Shown here piece by piece: positions 16,460-25,137 of a stretch of 64,000 nt of DNA (position 1 is its first letter; each line of letters opens with the position of its first letter). The notes beneath the pieces are model-generated. The model searched no databases, was not told the origin of the DNA, and saw only the letters and a list, made by a program, of their open reading frames with translations. Origin of the DNA: CAVYPR01 sp963770505 (GTDB taxonomy: Bacteria; Actinomycetota; Acidimicrobiia; Acidimicrobiales; RAAP-2). The position numbers and the translations under genes are program-made. The stretch covers positions 1,178,001 to 1,242,000 of the forward strand of contig CAVYPR010000001.1 of the NCBI GenBank assembly GCA_963770505.1, written 5' to 3'.

Positions 16460-17815
16460 TCAGCGGGTGCCGAGGCGGGCCGCCGTGCGCACGGCCACGG
16501 CTTCGTGCTGGTCGCCCAGGGTGAACAGCGCCGTGCCCACGGTGGCCCCGGCCCGGCTCCCGGCCCTGGGGTGGTGGGCCACGACCACGGTCTGGACGAT
16601 CCGCTGCCCGGGCATGGCCAACACGGTCGCCGCCCCGTTGGTCACGACCGGCACCGTCGCCCCGGGCACCGAGGCGCGGGCCACGGCCTGGCCCCGGCCG
16701 ACCACCGGCACGGCCATGACGGCCCCCGCCGCGCTCTTGGCGATGGCCAACGCCATGTGCCCGGCGGCGTCGAGCACCTCGGGTCCCTGCTGGGAGGTGA
16801 CCGCGGCCAGGGCGACGAGCGGCCGGCCGGCCACCGTGGTCTGGTAGGCGAGGATGTCGCCGCCGCCGGCCGCCGAGGTGAAGCCGGACTTCACCCCCAC
16901 CACCCCCGGGGTCGAACCTGTGCCCCCGGCCAGGAGGGGGGTGTAGCTGAGGGCGGTGCCCGACACCGGGAGCGTCACCGAGGGCATGGACACGGCCTGG
17001 GCGAAGGCCGGGTAGGCCATGGCCGCCGCCGTCACCTTCAGCAGGTCGGCCGCCGTCGACATCGAGTGCGGTGTGTAGCCGCTGGCGTCGGCGTAGCGGG
17101 TCTGGTGCATGCCGAGGGAGGCCGCCGTGGCGTTCATCTTGGCCACGAAGGCCGGGACCGAGCCGGCGTCCCAGCAGGCCAGGGTGTAGGCGAGGTCGTT
17201 GGCCGAGTGCACGAGCATGCCGTCGAGCGCCTGGCGCTCGGTGAGCACCTCGCCGGCCTGGATCTCGACGCTGGCCTGTGTCGTGTCGAGATCTGTTGTG
17301 AAGTCCTGGGCGTCGGTGGGGCTGATGGTGAGGTCGGGGCCGTTCGCCCCTGTGGCCAGCGGGTGGTCGTGCAGGACCACGTAGGCCGTCATGACCTTGG
17401 TCATGCTGGCCACCGGCACGGGGTGCTCGGGACCCGACTGGGCCCGGTAGCCCACCGCCGGGACGGCCACCGCCGACTCGCCGGCCGTCGGCCACGGCAT
17501 GGCGGGGTCCCCCGCCGGCACCTGGTGCACGGCCGGGAGCGTGACGCGCACCGCCGCCACCGGGGTCGCCCCCGGGCCCCCGGCGATGCCCACCCAGGCC
17601 AGCAGGACCACCAGGGCGGCCACCACCGCGGCCGTGCGCCGGAGCCGCCGGTTGCGGCGGTTCCGGGCGACGCGCTCGGCGTCCACCCAGCCGCGCCCCG
17701 AGGCGTGCAGGCCCCGGCCCCGCGCCTCCCCCCGGTCGGCGGCCGACCTCGGCGGGGACCACGCACCGGCCTCCGGCGGGCCCCCTTGGAGGCGCGAGGC
17801 CCCGCTACCTTCCAC
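16460..17815 (-). CDS. Serine-type D-Ala-D-Ala carboxypeptidase (peptidase S11, PBP5/6-like)
   Basis: A 451-residue low-molecular-weight penicillin-binding protein that trims the terminal D-Ala of peptidoglycan stem peptides. All three catalytic motifs are present: SMTK (SxxK) near residue 137, SAN (SxN) near 203, and KSG (K-S/T-G) near 307. A basic cytoplasmic N-terminus of about 55 residues precedes a membrane segment (AAVVAALVVLLAWVGIAGG), so it is an anchored ectoenzyme. The C-terminal about 90 residues form a V/A-rich beta domain. The GTG start at 17815 overlaps the ftsK stop by 11 bases, so both are probably expressed together. Confidence 0.9.
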   Translation of the reverse strand: MEGSGASRLQGGPPEAGAWSPPRSAADRGEARGRGLHASGRGWVDAERVARNRRNRRLRRTAAVVAALVVLLAWVGIAGGPGATPVAAVRVTLPAVHQVPAGDPAMPWPTAGESAVAVPAVGYRAQSGPEHPVPVASMTKVMTAYVVLHDHPLATGANGPDLTISPTDAQDFTTDLDTTQASVEIQAGEVLTERQALDGMLVHSANDLAYTLACWDAGSVPAFVAKMNATAASLGMHQTRYADASGYTPHSMSTAADLLKVTAAAMAYPAFAQAVSMPSVTLPVSGTALSYTPLLAGGTGSTPGVVGVKSGFTSAAGGGDILAYQTTVAGRPLVALAAVTSQQGPEVLDAAGHMALAIAKSAAGAVMAVPVVGRGQAVARASVPGATVPVVTNGAATVLAMPGQRIVQTVVVAHHPRAGSRAGATVGTALFTLGDQHEAVAVRTAARLGTR

Positions 17816-20132
17816 TGGCGTCGAGCTCCTCGGCGGTCATGAGGACCGCCCGGGCCTTGGAGCCCTCGGAGGGGCCGACGACCCCCCGGCGCTCGAGCAG
17901 GTCCATCAGGCGGCCGGCCCGGGCGAACCCGACCCGCAGCTTGCGCTGGAGCATCGAGGTCGAGCCCAGCTGCGAGCGCACGACGAGCTCCATCGCCTGG
18001 CCCAGCAGCTCGTCGTCGTCGTCGTCCCCCACCGCCGCCCCGCCCGGCTCGTCGTCGACCCCCTCGATGCCCACCACCGGCTCGGCCCGGCGACCCTGGC
18101 GCCGCCAGTGGGCCACGACCTCGCGCACCTCGTGTTCGGAGACCCACGGGCCCTGCAGCCGGCGCGGAATCGAGGAGGACGCGGTGAGCAGGAGCATGTC
18201 ACCCTTGCCGATGAGGCGCTCGGCCCCCGGCTGGTCGAGGATGACCCGGCTGTCGGCCAGCGAGGAGACCGAGAACGCCATGCGGCTGGGGATGTTGGCC
18301 TTGATCACCCCGGTGATCACGTCGACGGAAGGGCGCTGGGTGGCGAGCACCAGGTGGATGCCGACCGCCCGGGCCATCTGGGCGATCCGGCAGACCGAGT
18401 CCTCCACGTCGCGCGCCGCCACCATCATGAGGTCGTTCAGCTCGTCGACCACCACCAGCACGAAGGGGAGGCGCTCGGGGCCCTCTGTGACCTCGTCCTC
18501 GTCACCGGTCTCCCCGGCGTCGGCAGCCCCGGCGGGACCGGGGGGCGGCTCGAGCTCGCCGCGGTCGACGGCCTCGTTGTAGCCGGTGATGTCGCGTACC
18601 CCGTACTCGGCCAGCAGGTCGTAGCGGCGCTCCATCTCCTTCACCGCCCACGCCAGGGCGTTGGCCGCCTTCTTGGGGTCCACCACCACCTGGGTGAGCA
18701 GGTGCGGTAGGTCGTTGTACTGCCCGAGCTCGACGCGCTTGGGGTCGACCAGGATCATCCGCACCTCGTCGGGGGTGGCCCGCATCAGCACCGAGGTCAC
18801 CAGCGAGTTGATGCACGACGACTTCCCGGCCCCGGTCGCCCCCGAGATGAGGACGTGGGGCATCTCCGCCAGGTTCACCATCACCGCCCGTCCGGCGATG
18901 TCGCGACCGAGCGCCACCTCGAGGGGGTGGGTGGCCCGTTGCGCCTCCTCGGAGTCGAGGATGTCACCGAGCGAGACCAGCTGGCGCTGGCGGTTGGGGA
19001 CCTCCACCCCGATGGCCGACCGGCCGGGGATGGGGGCCAGGATGCGGACGTCGGGTGAGGCCATGGCGTAGGCGATGTCGCGCGAGAGGCTGGTCACCCT
19101 CGCCACCTTCACCCCCGGCCCCAGCTCGAGCTCGAAGCGGGTGACGGTGGGCCCGACGGTCCGGCCGACCAGGCGGGTCTGCACCCCGTGGGCGGCCAGG
19201 GCGTCGACGAGGTCGACGCCGGCCTGGTCGAGCTGGCGCTCGTCGAGCCGCTGCGCCTTGGAGTGCGAGAGGAGCTCGGGCGGCGGCAGCACCCACGCCC
19301 CGGCCTGGGGGGCGGGGCCGGGGCGGGCCGGGAGCTCGGCCGCCGGGCGGGCGGGCGCCGGTTCTTCCACCTCCTCGGCGACGTCGACGTCGTCGTCGTA
19401 GAGGGCGGCAGGCTCGGGCTCGGGTTCGGCGGATGCTGCTGCCGGGGCGACGGGCGAGAGCGGCCCGCCGTCCGGCTCGGGCGGCATCTCCACCGGGGTG
19501 GTCACCCCGACCCACCACCGCCGGACGCCGCGCCCGGCCGTGGTGGCGCCGGCGGCCACCCCCCGTCCGAGCGTGCCCAGGGAGACCCCGGTCGAGAGCA
19601 CCACCGCCACCACCACCGCGGCCACGAGCACCACCACCGCGCCGGCGCTGCCCAGCCCGAGGGCGAGGGGGCGGCCCACCAGGACCCCGAGGTAGCCGCC
19701 GGCCGACCGCAGCTCCCCGGTGGTGGCCCCCAGCGTCGGGGAGCCCCCGGCCAGCTCGCACAGTCCGGCCAGGGCGCACAGGCCCAGGACGGCCCCCACC
19801 ACGGTGCGCACCGGCTCGGGCCGGTGGCGGCCGGCGATGATGAGCACGCCGGCGGCGACGGCCAGCGGTGGGAGCAGGTAGCGGGTCCACCCGATGGCCG
19901 AGCCGAGGAGGTTGTCCACGCCCCGGCCCACCCAACCGGCGGCGCCGCCGTAGAGGGCGAGGGCGAGCAGGACCCCCACGGTGACCAGGCCGATCGCCCA
20001 CAGGTCGGCGGCGTGGTCGGCCAGGAGGCCCGGCTCGGCCTCGGCGGCCCGGTGGCGCGGTGGGCCCTTGCGCCCGCGCTGGGGCGTACGGGCAGGTGAG
20101 CGGCTCGAGGCCGACCCCTTGGTGGTCACCAC
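17805..20132 (-). CDS. ftsK: DNA translocase FtsK
   Basis: About 775 residues. Four N-terminal membrane helices lie between about residues 45 and 190, followed by an acidic Pro/Glu/Asp-rich linker. The alpha/beta/gamma motor follows: LGPGVKVARVTSLSRDIA, Walker A GATGAGKSS near 430, ILVDPKRVELGQYND, a Walker B-type LVVVDELNDLMM, ATQRPSVDVITG, and the C-terminal winged-helix gamma domain (QLGSTSMLQRKLRVGFARA) that reads DNA polarity sequences. It pumps DNA through the septum during division. The start is uncertain: GTG at 20132 or 20129 is preferred, and a TTG at 20156 is also in frame. It is divergent from the SOS-box gene at 20234. Confidence 0.95.
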   Translation of the reverse strand: MVTTKGSASSRSPARTPQRGRKGPPRHRAAEAEPGLLADHAADLWAIGLVTVGVLLALALYGGAAGWVGRGVDNLLGSAIGWTRYLLPPLAVAAGVLIIAGRHRPEPVRTVVGAVLGLCALAGLCELAGGSPTLGATTGELRSAGGYLGVLVGRPLALGLGSAGAVVVLVAAVVVAVVLSTGVSLGTLGRGVAAGATTAGRGVRRWWVGVTTPVEMPPEPDGGPLSPVAPAAASAEPEPEPAALYDDDVDVAEEVEEPAPARPAAELPARPGPAPQAGAWVLPPPELLSHSKAQRLDERQLDQAGVDLVDALAAHGVQTRLVGRTVGPTVTRFELELGPGVKVARVTSLSRDIAYAMASPDVRILAPIPGRSAIGVEVPNRQRQLVSLGDILDSEEAQRATHPLEVALGRDIAGRAVMVNLAEMPHVLISGATGAGKSSCINSLVTSVLMRATPDEVRMILVDPKRVELGQYNDLPHLLTQVVVDPKKAANALAWAVKEMERRYDLLAEYGVRDITGYNEAVDRGELEPPPGPAGAADAGETGDEDEVTEGPERLPFVLVVVDELNDLMMVAARDVEDSVCRIAQMARAVGIHLVLATQRPSVDVITGVIKANIPSRMAFSVSSLADSRVILDQPGAERLIGKGDMLLLTASSSIPRRLQGPWVSEHEVREVVAHWRRQGRRAEPVVGIEGVDDEPGGAAVGDDDDDELLGQAMELVVRSQLGSTSMLQRKLRVGFARAGRLMDLLERRGVVGPSEGSKARAVLMTAEELDASGR

Positions 20133-20204
20133 AGTGCCGTCACCACAGTGCGTCAAGGCTAGTGCCGGAGGGGTCGCGTCCGGGGGACGGCGGGACGGTC
20201 ACAA

Positions 20205-20220
20205 TCGAACACCTGTTCGC
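20205..20220. promoter_or_regulatory. LexA (SOS) box
   Basis: TCGAACACCTGTTCGC matches the Gram-positive/actinobacterial SOS box TCGAAC-N4-GTTCGA at 11 of 12 fixed positions. It abuts the TATGCT -10 element at 20221-20226 of the radical SAM gene, an ideal place for repression, and lies about 75 bases from the ftsK start on the other side. Confidence 0.8.
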
Positions 20221-20226
20221 TATGCT
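20221..20226 (+). promoter_or_regulatory. -10 element of the radical SAM gene
   Basis: TATGCT, immediately downstream of the LexA box and 7 bases before the GTG at 20234, giving a leaderless transcript. Confidence 0.5.
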
Positions 20227-20233
20227 GACCGTC

Positions 20234-21304
20234 GTGGCCGCCCGCACGCCCGCCCGCCTCCGCTGGAGCACGGCCGAGGAGGAGGACGCCGCCGCCCTCT
20301 TCCCCGACGAGTCGGCCGCCGGCCGCCACGTGGGCACGGGCGAGTACGCCGGGATGGAGTTCTTCCACGTCAAGGCGCGCTCGGTGATCAACCGGGTGCC
20401 CGAGTCCAGCCGAGTGCCCTTCCGCTACACCGTCAACCCCTACCGCGGCTGCAGCCACGCCTGCACCTACTGCTTCGCCCGGCCCACCCACCGCTACCTG
20501 GGCCTGGGGACCGGCGAGGACTTCGAGCGCCGGATCGTGGTCAAGGTGAACGCGGTCGAGCGGGTGCGGGCCGAGCTGCGCGCCCGGTCGTGGGCCGGCG
20601 ACCACGTCGCCATGGGCACCGACACCGACCCCTACCAGCACGCCGAGGGCAAGTACCACCTGACCCGGGGGATCGTCCAGGCGCTGGGCGAGGCGCGCAA
20701 CCCCTTCAGCATCCTCACCAAGTCCACCCTGATCCTGCGCGACCTGGCGCACCTGGTGGCGGCCGCCCGGCGGGCGCCGGTGCACTGCTGCCTCTCGGTG
20801 GGCACCTTGGACCCCGAGGTGTGGCGGCTGACCGAGCCCCGGGCCGCCCCGCCCGAGCAGCGGCTGGCCGCCGTCCGCAAGCTCAACGAGGCGGGCATCC
20901 CCTGCGGCGTCCTGGTGGCCCCGGTGCTCCCCGGCCTCTCCGACGGCGACGAGCAGGTGCGGGCGGTGGTGTCGGCCGCCGCCGCGGCCGGGGCGGTCTC
21001 GGTGGCCGCCGTCCCCCTCCACCTGCGACCCGGGGTGAAGGAGCACTACCTCGGCTGGCTGGCCTCGGTCCGGCCCGACCTGATCCCGCTCTACGAGGAC
21101 CGGTTCCGCCGCGGCGCCTACCAGCCGCGGGCCGAGGGCGAGCGGCTCTCGGCCCTGGTCGACGCGGCGCTGGCCGAGGCGCCGGGCCGGCCCGCGGCGC
21201 TCCGCGCCTCGTTCGGCCACCGCGGCCCCTCCCCCGGCGACGTCGGCCGCCACCCGGCCGCGGGCGCCCGGCGTTCCGGGGCCGAGCAGCTCCGGCTGCT
21301 GTGA
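20234..21304 (+). CDS. Radical SAM protein, Rv2578c / SplB-like
   Basis: A 356-residue radical SAM protein. The 4Fe-4S motif CxxxCxxC is in RGCSHACTYCFARPTHRY near residue 75; further typical blocks are MGTDTDPYQ, ILTKSTLILRD and CCLSVGTLD. The set matches the Rv2578c family, related to spore photoproduct lyase and possibly acting on DNA or nucleic acid damage, which is not established. GTG 20234 is chosen because TATGCT ends 7 bases before it; an ATG at 20222 would overlap that element. The LexA box in its promoter places it in the SOS regulon. A homologue in M. tuberculosis has, as I recall, also been listed as LexA-controlled. Confidence 0.85.
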   Translation: MAARTPARLRWSTAEEEDAAALFPDESAAGRHVGTGEYAGMEFFHVKARSVINRVPESSRVPFRYTVNPYRGCSHACTYCFARPTHRYLGLGTGEDFERRIVVKVNAVERVRAELRARSWAGDHVAMGTDTDPYQHAEGKYHLTRGIVQALGEARNPFSILTKSTLILRDLAHLVAAARRAPVHCCLSVGTLDPEVWRLTEPRAAPPEQRLAAVRKLNEAGIPCGVLVAPVLPGLSDGDEQVRAVVSAAAAAGAVSVAAVPLHLRPGVKEHYLGWLASVRPDLIPLYEDRFRRGAYQPRAEGERLSALVDAALAEAPGRPAALRASFGHRGPSPGDVGRHPAAGARRSGAEQLRLL

Positions 21305-21339
21305 CCCGGGCCCTCGCCCGCCCCGCCGGCCCGGGTGCG

Positions 21340-21345
21340 TAGGGT
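21340..21345 (+). promoter_or_regulatory. Leaderless -10 element for the DsbA-family gene
   Basis: TAGGGT ends 6 bases before the GTG at 21352, with no ribosome site between. Confidence 0.4.
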
Positions 21346-21351
21346 CTGTCG

Positions 21352-21987
21352 GTGGCACTGCTCGAGGTCTACGCCGACGTCGGGTGCCCCTTCACCCATG
21401 TGGGGCTGGCGTGGGTGGTCGAGCGGCGCCGGCGCCTCGGGCGCGAGGACCTGGCCGTGCACGTGCGCAGCTGGCCGCTCGAGCTGGTGAACGGCCGGCC
21501 CCTCGACCCCGCCACGGTCGCCGACCACGTGCGCGAGCTGCGCCAGCAGGTGGCCCCCGACCTCTTCGGCGGGTTCGACCCCGCCGCCTTCCCCACCACC
21601 ACCCTGCCGGCGCTGGCCCTCGCCGCCTCCGCCTACGACCGCGGGCTCGGCGTCGGCGAGTCGGTCAGCCTGGCCCTGCGCCACGCCCTCTTCGAGGAGG
21701 GCCGCGACGTCTCGGACCCCGACGTCCTCGGCGAGGTGGCCCGGGCCCACGGCCTCGAAGGCGCCGGCCGCGACGAGGCGGCGGTGCGCCGCGAGTGGGA
21801 CGAGGGCCGGGCGCGCGGGGTCAGGGGCTCGCCCCATTTCTACTGCGGGGCCAACGACGTCTTCTGCCCATCACTCGACATCGGGCGCGACGCCGAGGGC
21901 CACCTGCAGGTCCACCGCTCGGTGGAACTGCTCGACGCTTTCCTCTCCAACTGCGTGGGGCTCGCACCGGCCCCGCCGGCCACCTGA
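21352..21987 (+). CDS. DsbA-family (FrnE-like) thioredoxin-fold protein
   Basis: A 211-residue cytoplasmic protein with a thioredoxin fold interrupted by a helical insertion, as in the DsbA/FrnE/2-hydroxychromene-2-carboxylate isomerase family. The N-terminal strand is followed by YADVGCPFTHVGLAW, where the active-site position holds a single Cys (CPFT) instead of CxxC, so disulfide exchange by the usual mechanism is unlikely. The C-terminal cis-Pro loop is RGSPHFYCG. A glutathione- or other thiol-dependent isomerase/oxidoreductase is possible; no substrate is visible. The GTG start sits 6 bases after TAGGGT. Confidence 0.8.
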   Translation: MALLEVYADVGCPFTHVGLAWVVERRRRLGREDLAVHVRSWPLELVNGRPLDPATVADHVRELRQQVAPDLFGGFDPAAFPTTTLPALALAASAYDRGLGVGESVSLALRHALFEEGRDVSDPDVLGEVARAHGLEGAGRDEAAVRREWDEGRARGVRGSPHFYCGANDVFCPSLDIGRDAEGHLQVHRSVELLDAFLSNCVGLAPAPPAT

Positions 21988-22011
21988 GCGTCCCGCGCCG
22001 CGTACCTACGG

Positions 22012-22039
22012 GCACGCCGCGGCGCGCGCCGCGGCGTGC
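22012..22039. terminator. 28-bp perfect palindrome between convergent genes
   Basis: Two perfect 14-base arms beginning GCACGCCGCGGCGC and ending with its complement lie in the 74-base gap between the DsbA-family gene (plus) and the secreted repeat gene (minus). RNA from either strand would fold into a very stable hairpin. No T-run follows, so it may act as a bidirectional, U-tract-less terminator. Confidence 0.55.
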
Positions 22040-22061
22040 GGCCGCCCCGATCAGCGCCGCG

Positions 22062-23141
22062 CTACGGCAGGCTGATCACGTGGGCGGTCCCGCCGGGACC
22101 GGGAACGCCGACGCCATTGCCGACGGTGCCTGTGAACTCGGGCTGGCCTGTGGCGAACTTCGCCATCTCATTGGCGTAGAGGTAGAGCGGCCGGCCGTCG
22201 TAGGTGACCTGTGTCCCCTCAAAGGTGTGCACGGTCCCCAGGTTGGCGTCGGACACGCCGCCGATCCCCGTCGGGGAGCCCTGGGTCAGCACGGGGATCC
22301 AGTTGGGTGTCGCCGTTCCCCACACCGGGCCCGTCGGGTAGGGCCCGTGCGGTCCCCATGGGTTCGGACCGGGCGGGCATGTCGCCGAGGGAGACGGTCC
22401 GCTTCCCGAGTGCCAGGGCCACGTCGGCCCGGTGCAGAAGTCGTAGACGGTGACGTGCACGCCGCCGGGAACCCCAAGTTGCGAGTACTCCTCGACCGAG
22501 ACCACGCTGGCTCCCGACGGCAGCGTCCCTGTCTCGAGCACGGCCGGGCCGGTCGCCGGGTTGCCATCGGTCGAGACCAGGTCCCACAGCCCGTGCCACG
22601 GCGGGAGCGGGAGAACGGTCTCCAAGAACCCCTCACCGAAGAATGTTGTCGGCGGTGAGAACAGGTAGAGCGGGTGGCCGGCGTAGGTCACCTGGAGGCC
22701 GATGCCCGGCCGGTAGACGACGCCGAGCAGGGCGCGCTGGACGCCGGGACCGGCGAGCGGCGGTCCTGTGGTGGTGACCGCGGGCCACTCTGACGATGTC
22801 GGTCCTGTGCCTGTCGCCGAGAATGTCGGGGGTCCGGTGCACGGGAACGTGCCGTTGAAGGTGACCTCGACTGTGGTCGTGCAGCCGAACTTCGGTGGAT
22901 GGTCGCTCGTGATCAGGTAGAGCGGGAACTTTGTCCCCTGGTGTGTCAGCACCAGGATGGGCCCGTATGTGGTGGTCGCCTGCAGGTCGATGACGGCCGA
23001 GGGCCCGTGGGGCGGGCGCGGCGGATGATGGTGCCTGGGGAACGCCGCCCCCGAGGCCGGGGCTAGGCCGAACCAGGCCAGGCCGAGCACCGCCCCTCCG
23101 ACGATGCAGCGTCGAGCGTACGTCCAACGACCTCCCGCCAT
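22062..23141 (-). CDS. Secreted protein with lipoprotein_15-type (PF03640-like) repeats
   Basis: A 359-residue exported protein from ATG 23141. A signal segment at about residues 10-33 (VGGAVLGLAWFGLAPASGAAF) is followed by a Pro/His-rich linker. The mature part holds repeats built around a gly-x-pro-leu-tyr-leu core: GTKFPLYLITSDH near 70, YAGHPLYLFSPP near 145 and YDGRPLYLYANE near 325. This is the pattern of the 'secreted repeat of unknown function' family. Between them are Pro/Gly/Trp-rich low-complexity loops. The hydrophobic segment has no lipobox cysteine. A surface or binding role is only a guess. It stands alone, convergent with the DsbA-family gene. Confidence 0.75.
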   Translation of the reverse strand: MAGGRWTYARRCIVGGAVLGLAWFGLAPASGAAFPRHHHPPRPPHGPSAVIDLQATTTYGPILVLTHQGTKFPLYLITSDHPPKFGCTTTVEVTFNGTFPCTGPPTFSATGTGPTSSEWPAVTTTGPPLAGPGVQRALLGVVYRPGIGLQVTYAGHPLYLFSPPTTFFGEGFLETVLPLPPWHGLWDLVSTDGNPATGPAVLETGTLPSGASVVSVEEYSQLGVPGGVHVTVYDFCTGPTWPWHSGSGPSPSATCPPGPNPWGPHGPYPTGPVWGTATPNWIPVLTQGSPTGIGGVSDANLGTVHTFEGTQVTYDGRPLYLYANEMAKFATGQPEFTGTVGNGVGVPGPGGTAHVISLP

Positions 23142-23323
23142 GGAGATCACCCCCTCGCTCGGACCGAGTTGGCCGCTCTGCGGCCGATCTCCCCAGCCCG
23201 CGTCCCTTAGGATAACCGGGAGCGGCTCGGCGTGCTCGAGAGCGGCCGCGGCGCCTTTGCCCGAGCCCCGTCGGCGGCCGAGGCAGGCCGGCGTCCCTCC
23301 GCCGGGCGAACCGGCCGGGACCG

Positions 23324-25137
23324 CTACACCACCATGACGACCGGGATGATGAACGGCCGGCGACGGGTGCGGTCGCCCACGAACCGGCCCAGGGCCTTGC
23401 GGGCGTGGTGGCCCAGCACCTCGACGTCGTGGGCGCCGTCGGCCATGGCCTGCTCCAAGGCGAGGGCCACCACCTGGCTGGCCTCGCCCAGGAGCTCCTC
23501 GGCCTCGGGGGCGTGGACCCAGCCCTTGGTGGCGATCTGCGGCTCGCCCGAGAGGACCCGGCGGTGCAGGTCGACGGTGGCCACGACCATGACCACCCCC
23601 TCCTCGGCCAGCACCTTGCGGTCGCGCAGCACCCCGTGGCCGACGTCGCCCACCGTGCCGTCGACGTAGAGGTAGCCGGCCGGGACCGTGCCGTCGCGGC
23701 GCAGCCCCTCGGCGTCGAGGCTGACGGCGTCGCCGTCCTCGCAGAGCAGCACCTGGTCGGCCGGGACCCCCATGGCCCGGGCCAGGGCGGCGTGGTGGAC
23801 CATGTGGCGGTACTCGCCGTGCACCGGCACGAACGCCTGGGGCCGGGCCACCGAGATGCAGGGTGGCCAGCTCGCCCTGGCGGGCGTGGCCGCTCACGTG
23901 CACGGCCTCGGTGCCCGAGTGGACCACCTCGGCCCCGCGGCGGTGGAGCTCGTCGATGACCCGGCCCACCGACCACTCGTTGCCCGGGATGGGGTGGGCG
24001 CTGATGACCACCACGTCGCCCTCCTCGATGCGCAGCCGCTTGTTGTCGCCCGTCGCCATGAGCGAGAGGGCCGACATGGGCTCGCCCTGGGAGCCGGTGG
24101 AGATCACGCAGATCTCGCCCGTCGGTGCAGCAGGTCGATCTCGTCGATGTCGACCAGCGTCCCCTCGGGCACGGTGAGGATGCCCAGCCGGCGGGCCAGC
24201 TCGACGTTCTTGCCCATCGAGCGCCCGAGGGTGGCCACCTTGCGGCCGCTGGCCACCGCGGCGTCGACGACCTGCTGGACCCGGTGGATGTGGCTGGCGA
24301 AGCAGGCCACCACCACCCGGCGCCCGGCCCGGGTCATGAAGACCCGCCGCATGGTGAGCCCGACCGTGGACTCCGACGGCGTGAACCCGGGCTCCTCGGC
24401 GTTGGTCGAGTCGGCCAGCAGGAGGCGGATCCCCTCGGTCGAGGCCAGGGCGCCGATGCGGGCCAGGTCGGTCCGCCGCCCGTCGACCGGCTGGAGGTCG
24501 AGCTTGAAGTCGCCCGAGTGCAGCATCACCCCCTGGGGGGTGTGGAAGGCGATGGCGAAGGCGTTGGGCACCGAGTGGGTGACCGGGATGAACTCCACGT
24601 CGCAGGGCCCGATCCGCACGCCGCTCGCCGTCGGCCGACCGTCACGAAGCGGGCCCGGCCGGTCAGCCCGGCCTCGTCGATCCGGTTGCGGGCCAGGCCC
24701 AGGGAGAGCTCCGAGCCGTAGATGGGGAGCTCGAGGTCGCGCAGCAGGAAGGCGAGCCCGCCGGTGTGGTCCTCGTGGCCGTGGGTGAGCACCACGGCGT
24801 CGACCCGCTCGGCGTTCTCGTGCAGGTAGGAGAAGTCCGGCAGGACGAGGTCGACCCCGGGCATGTCGGGGTCGGGGAACATGATCCCGCAGTCGAGCAC
24901 GAGGATCCGGCCGTCCACCTCGACGCAGGCGCAGTTGCGGCCGATCTCCCCCAGGCCCCCCAGGAAGACGATGCGCACCGGGGCCGGCCCGCCGCGGGCG
25001 GGGCCCGACCGCCGGCGGTTGCGCTGGCGCGAGTCGGCTGCCGCCTTGGTGGCCGGGGCCGCCTTCTTCTTCGTCTCGCCGGCGCGCTTGCCGCTGGACC
25101 CGCGCCGCCGCCCTCCGCCCTCAGCCAACCCCGCCAC
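23324..25137 (-). CDS. rnj: Ribonuclease J (three frameshifts)
   Basis: A metallo-beta-lactamase/beta-CASP RNase of about 600 residues with 5'-3' exo- and endonuclease activity. Motifs in order: basic N-terminus, FLGGLGEIGRNC, metal motif LTHGHEDHTGG, SGDFKLD, LADSTNAEEPGF, CFASHIHRVQQ, STGSQGEPMSAL, and VPVHGEYRHM plus a C-terminal domain. The reading frame must change near 24645, 24119 and 23857, giving four pieces that join without loss of conserved residues. With three clean single-base events in one essential-type gene, consensus error is more likely than decay. GTG 25137 overlaps the dapA end by 17 bases, so they are coupled. Confidence 0.88.

Noticed and set aside
23324..25137. RNase J as a decayed pseudogene
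   Set aside because: The four pieces join with every active-site motif intact and no internal stop other than those caused by the shifts; neighbouring essential genes show the same type of damage.
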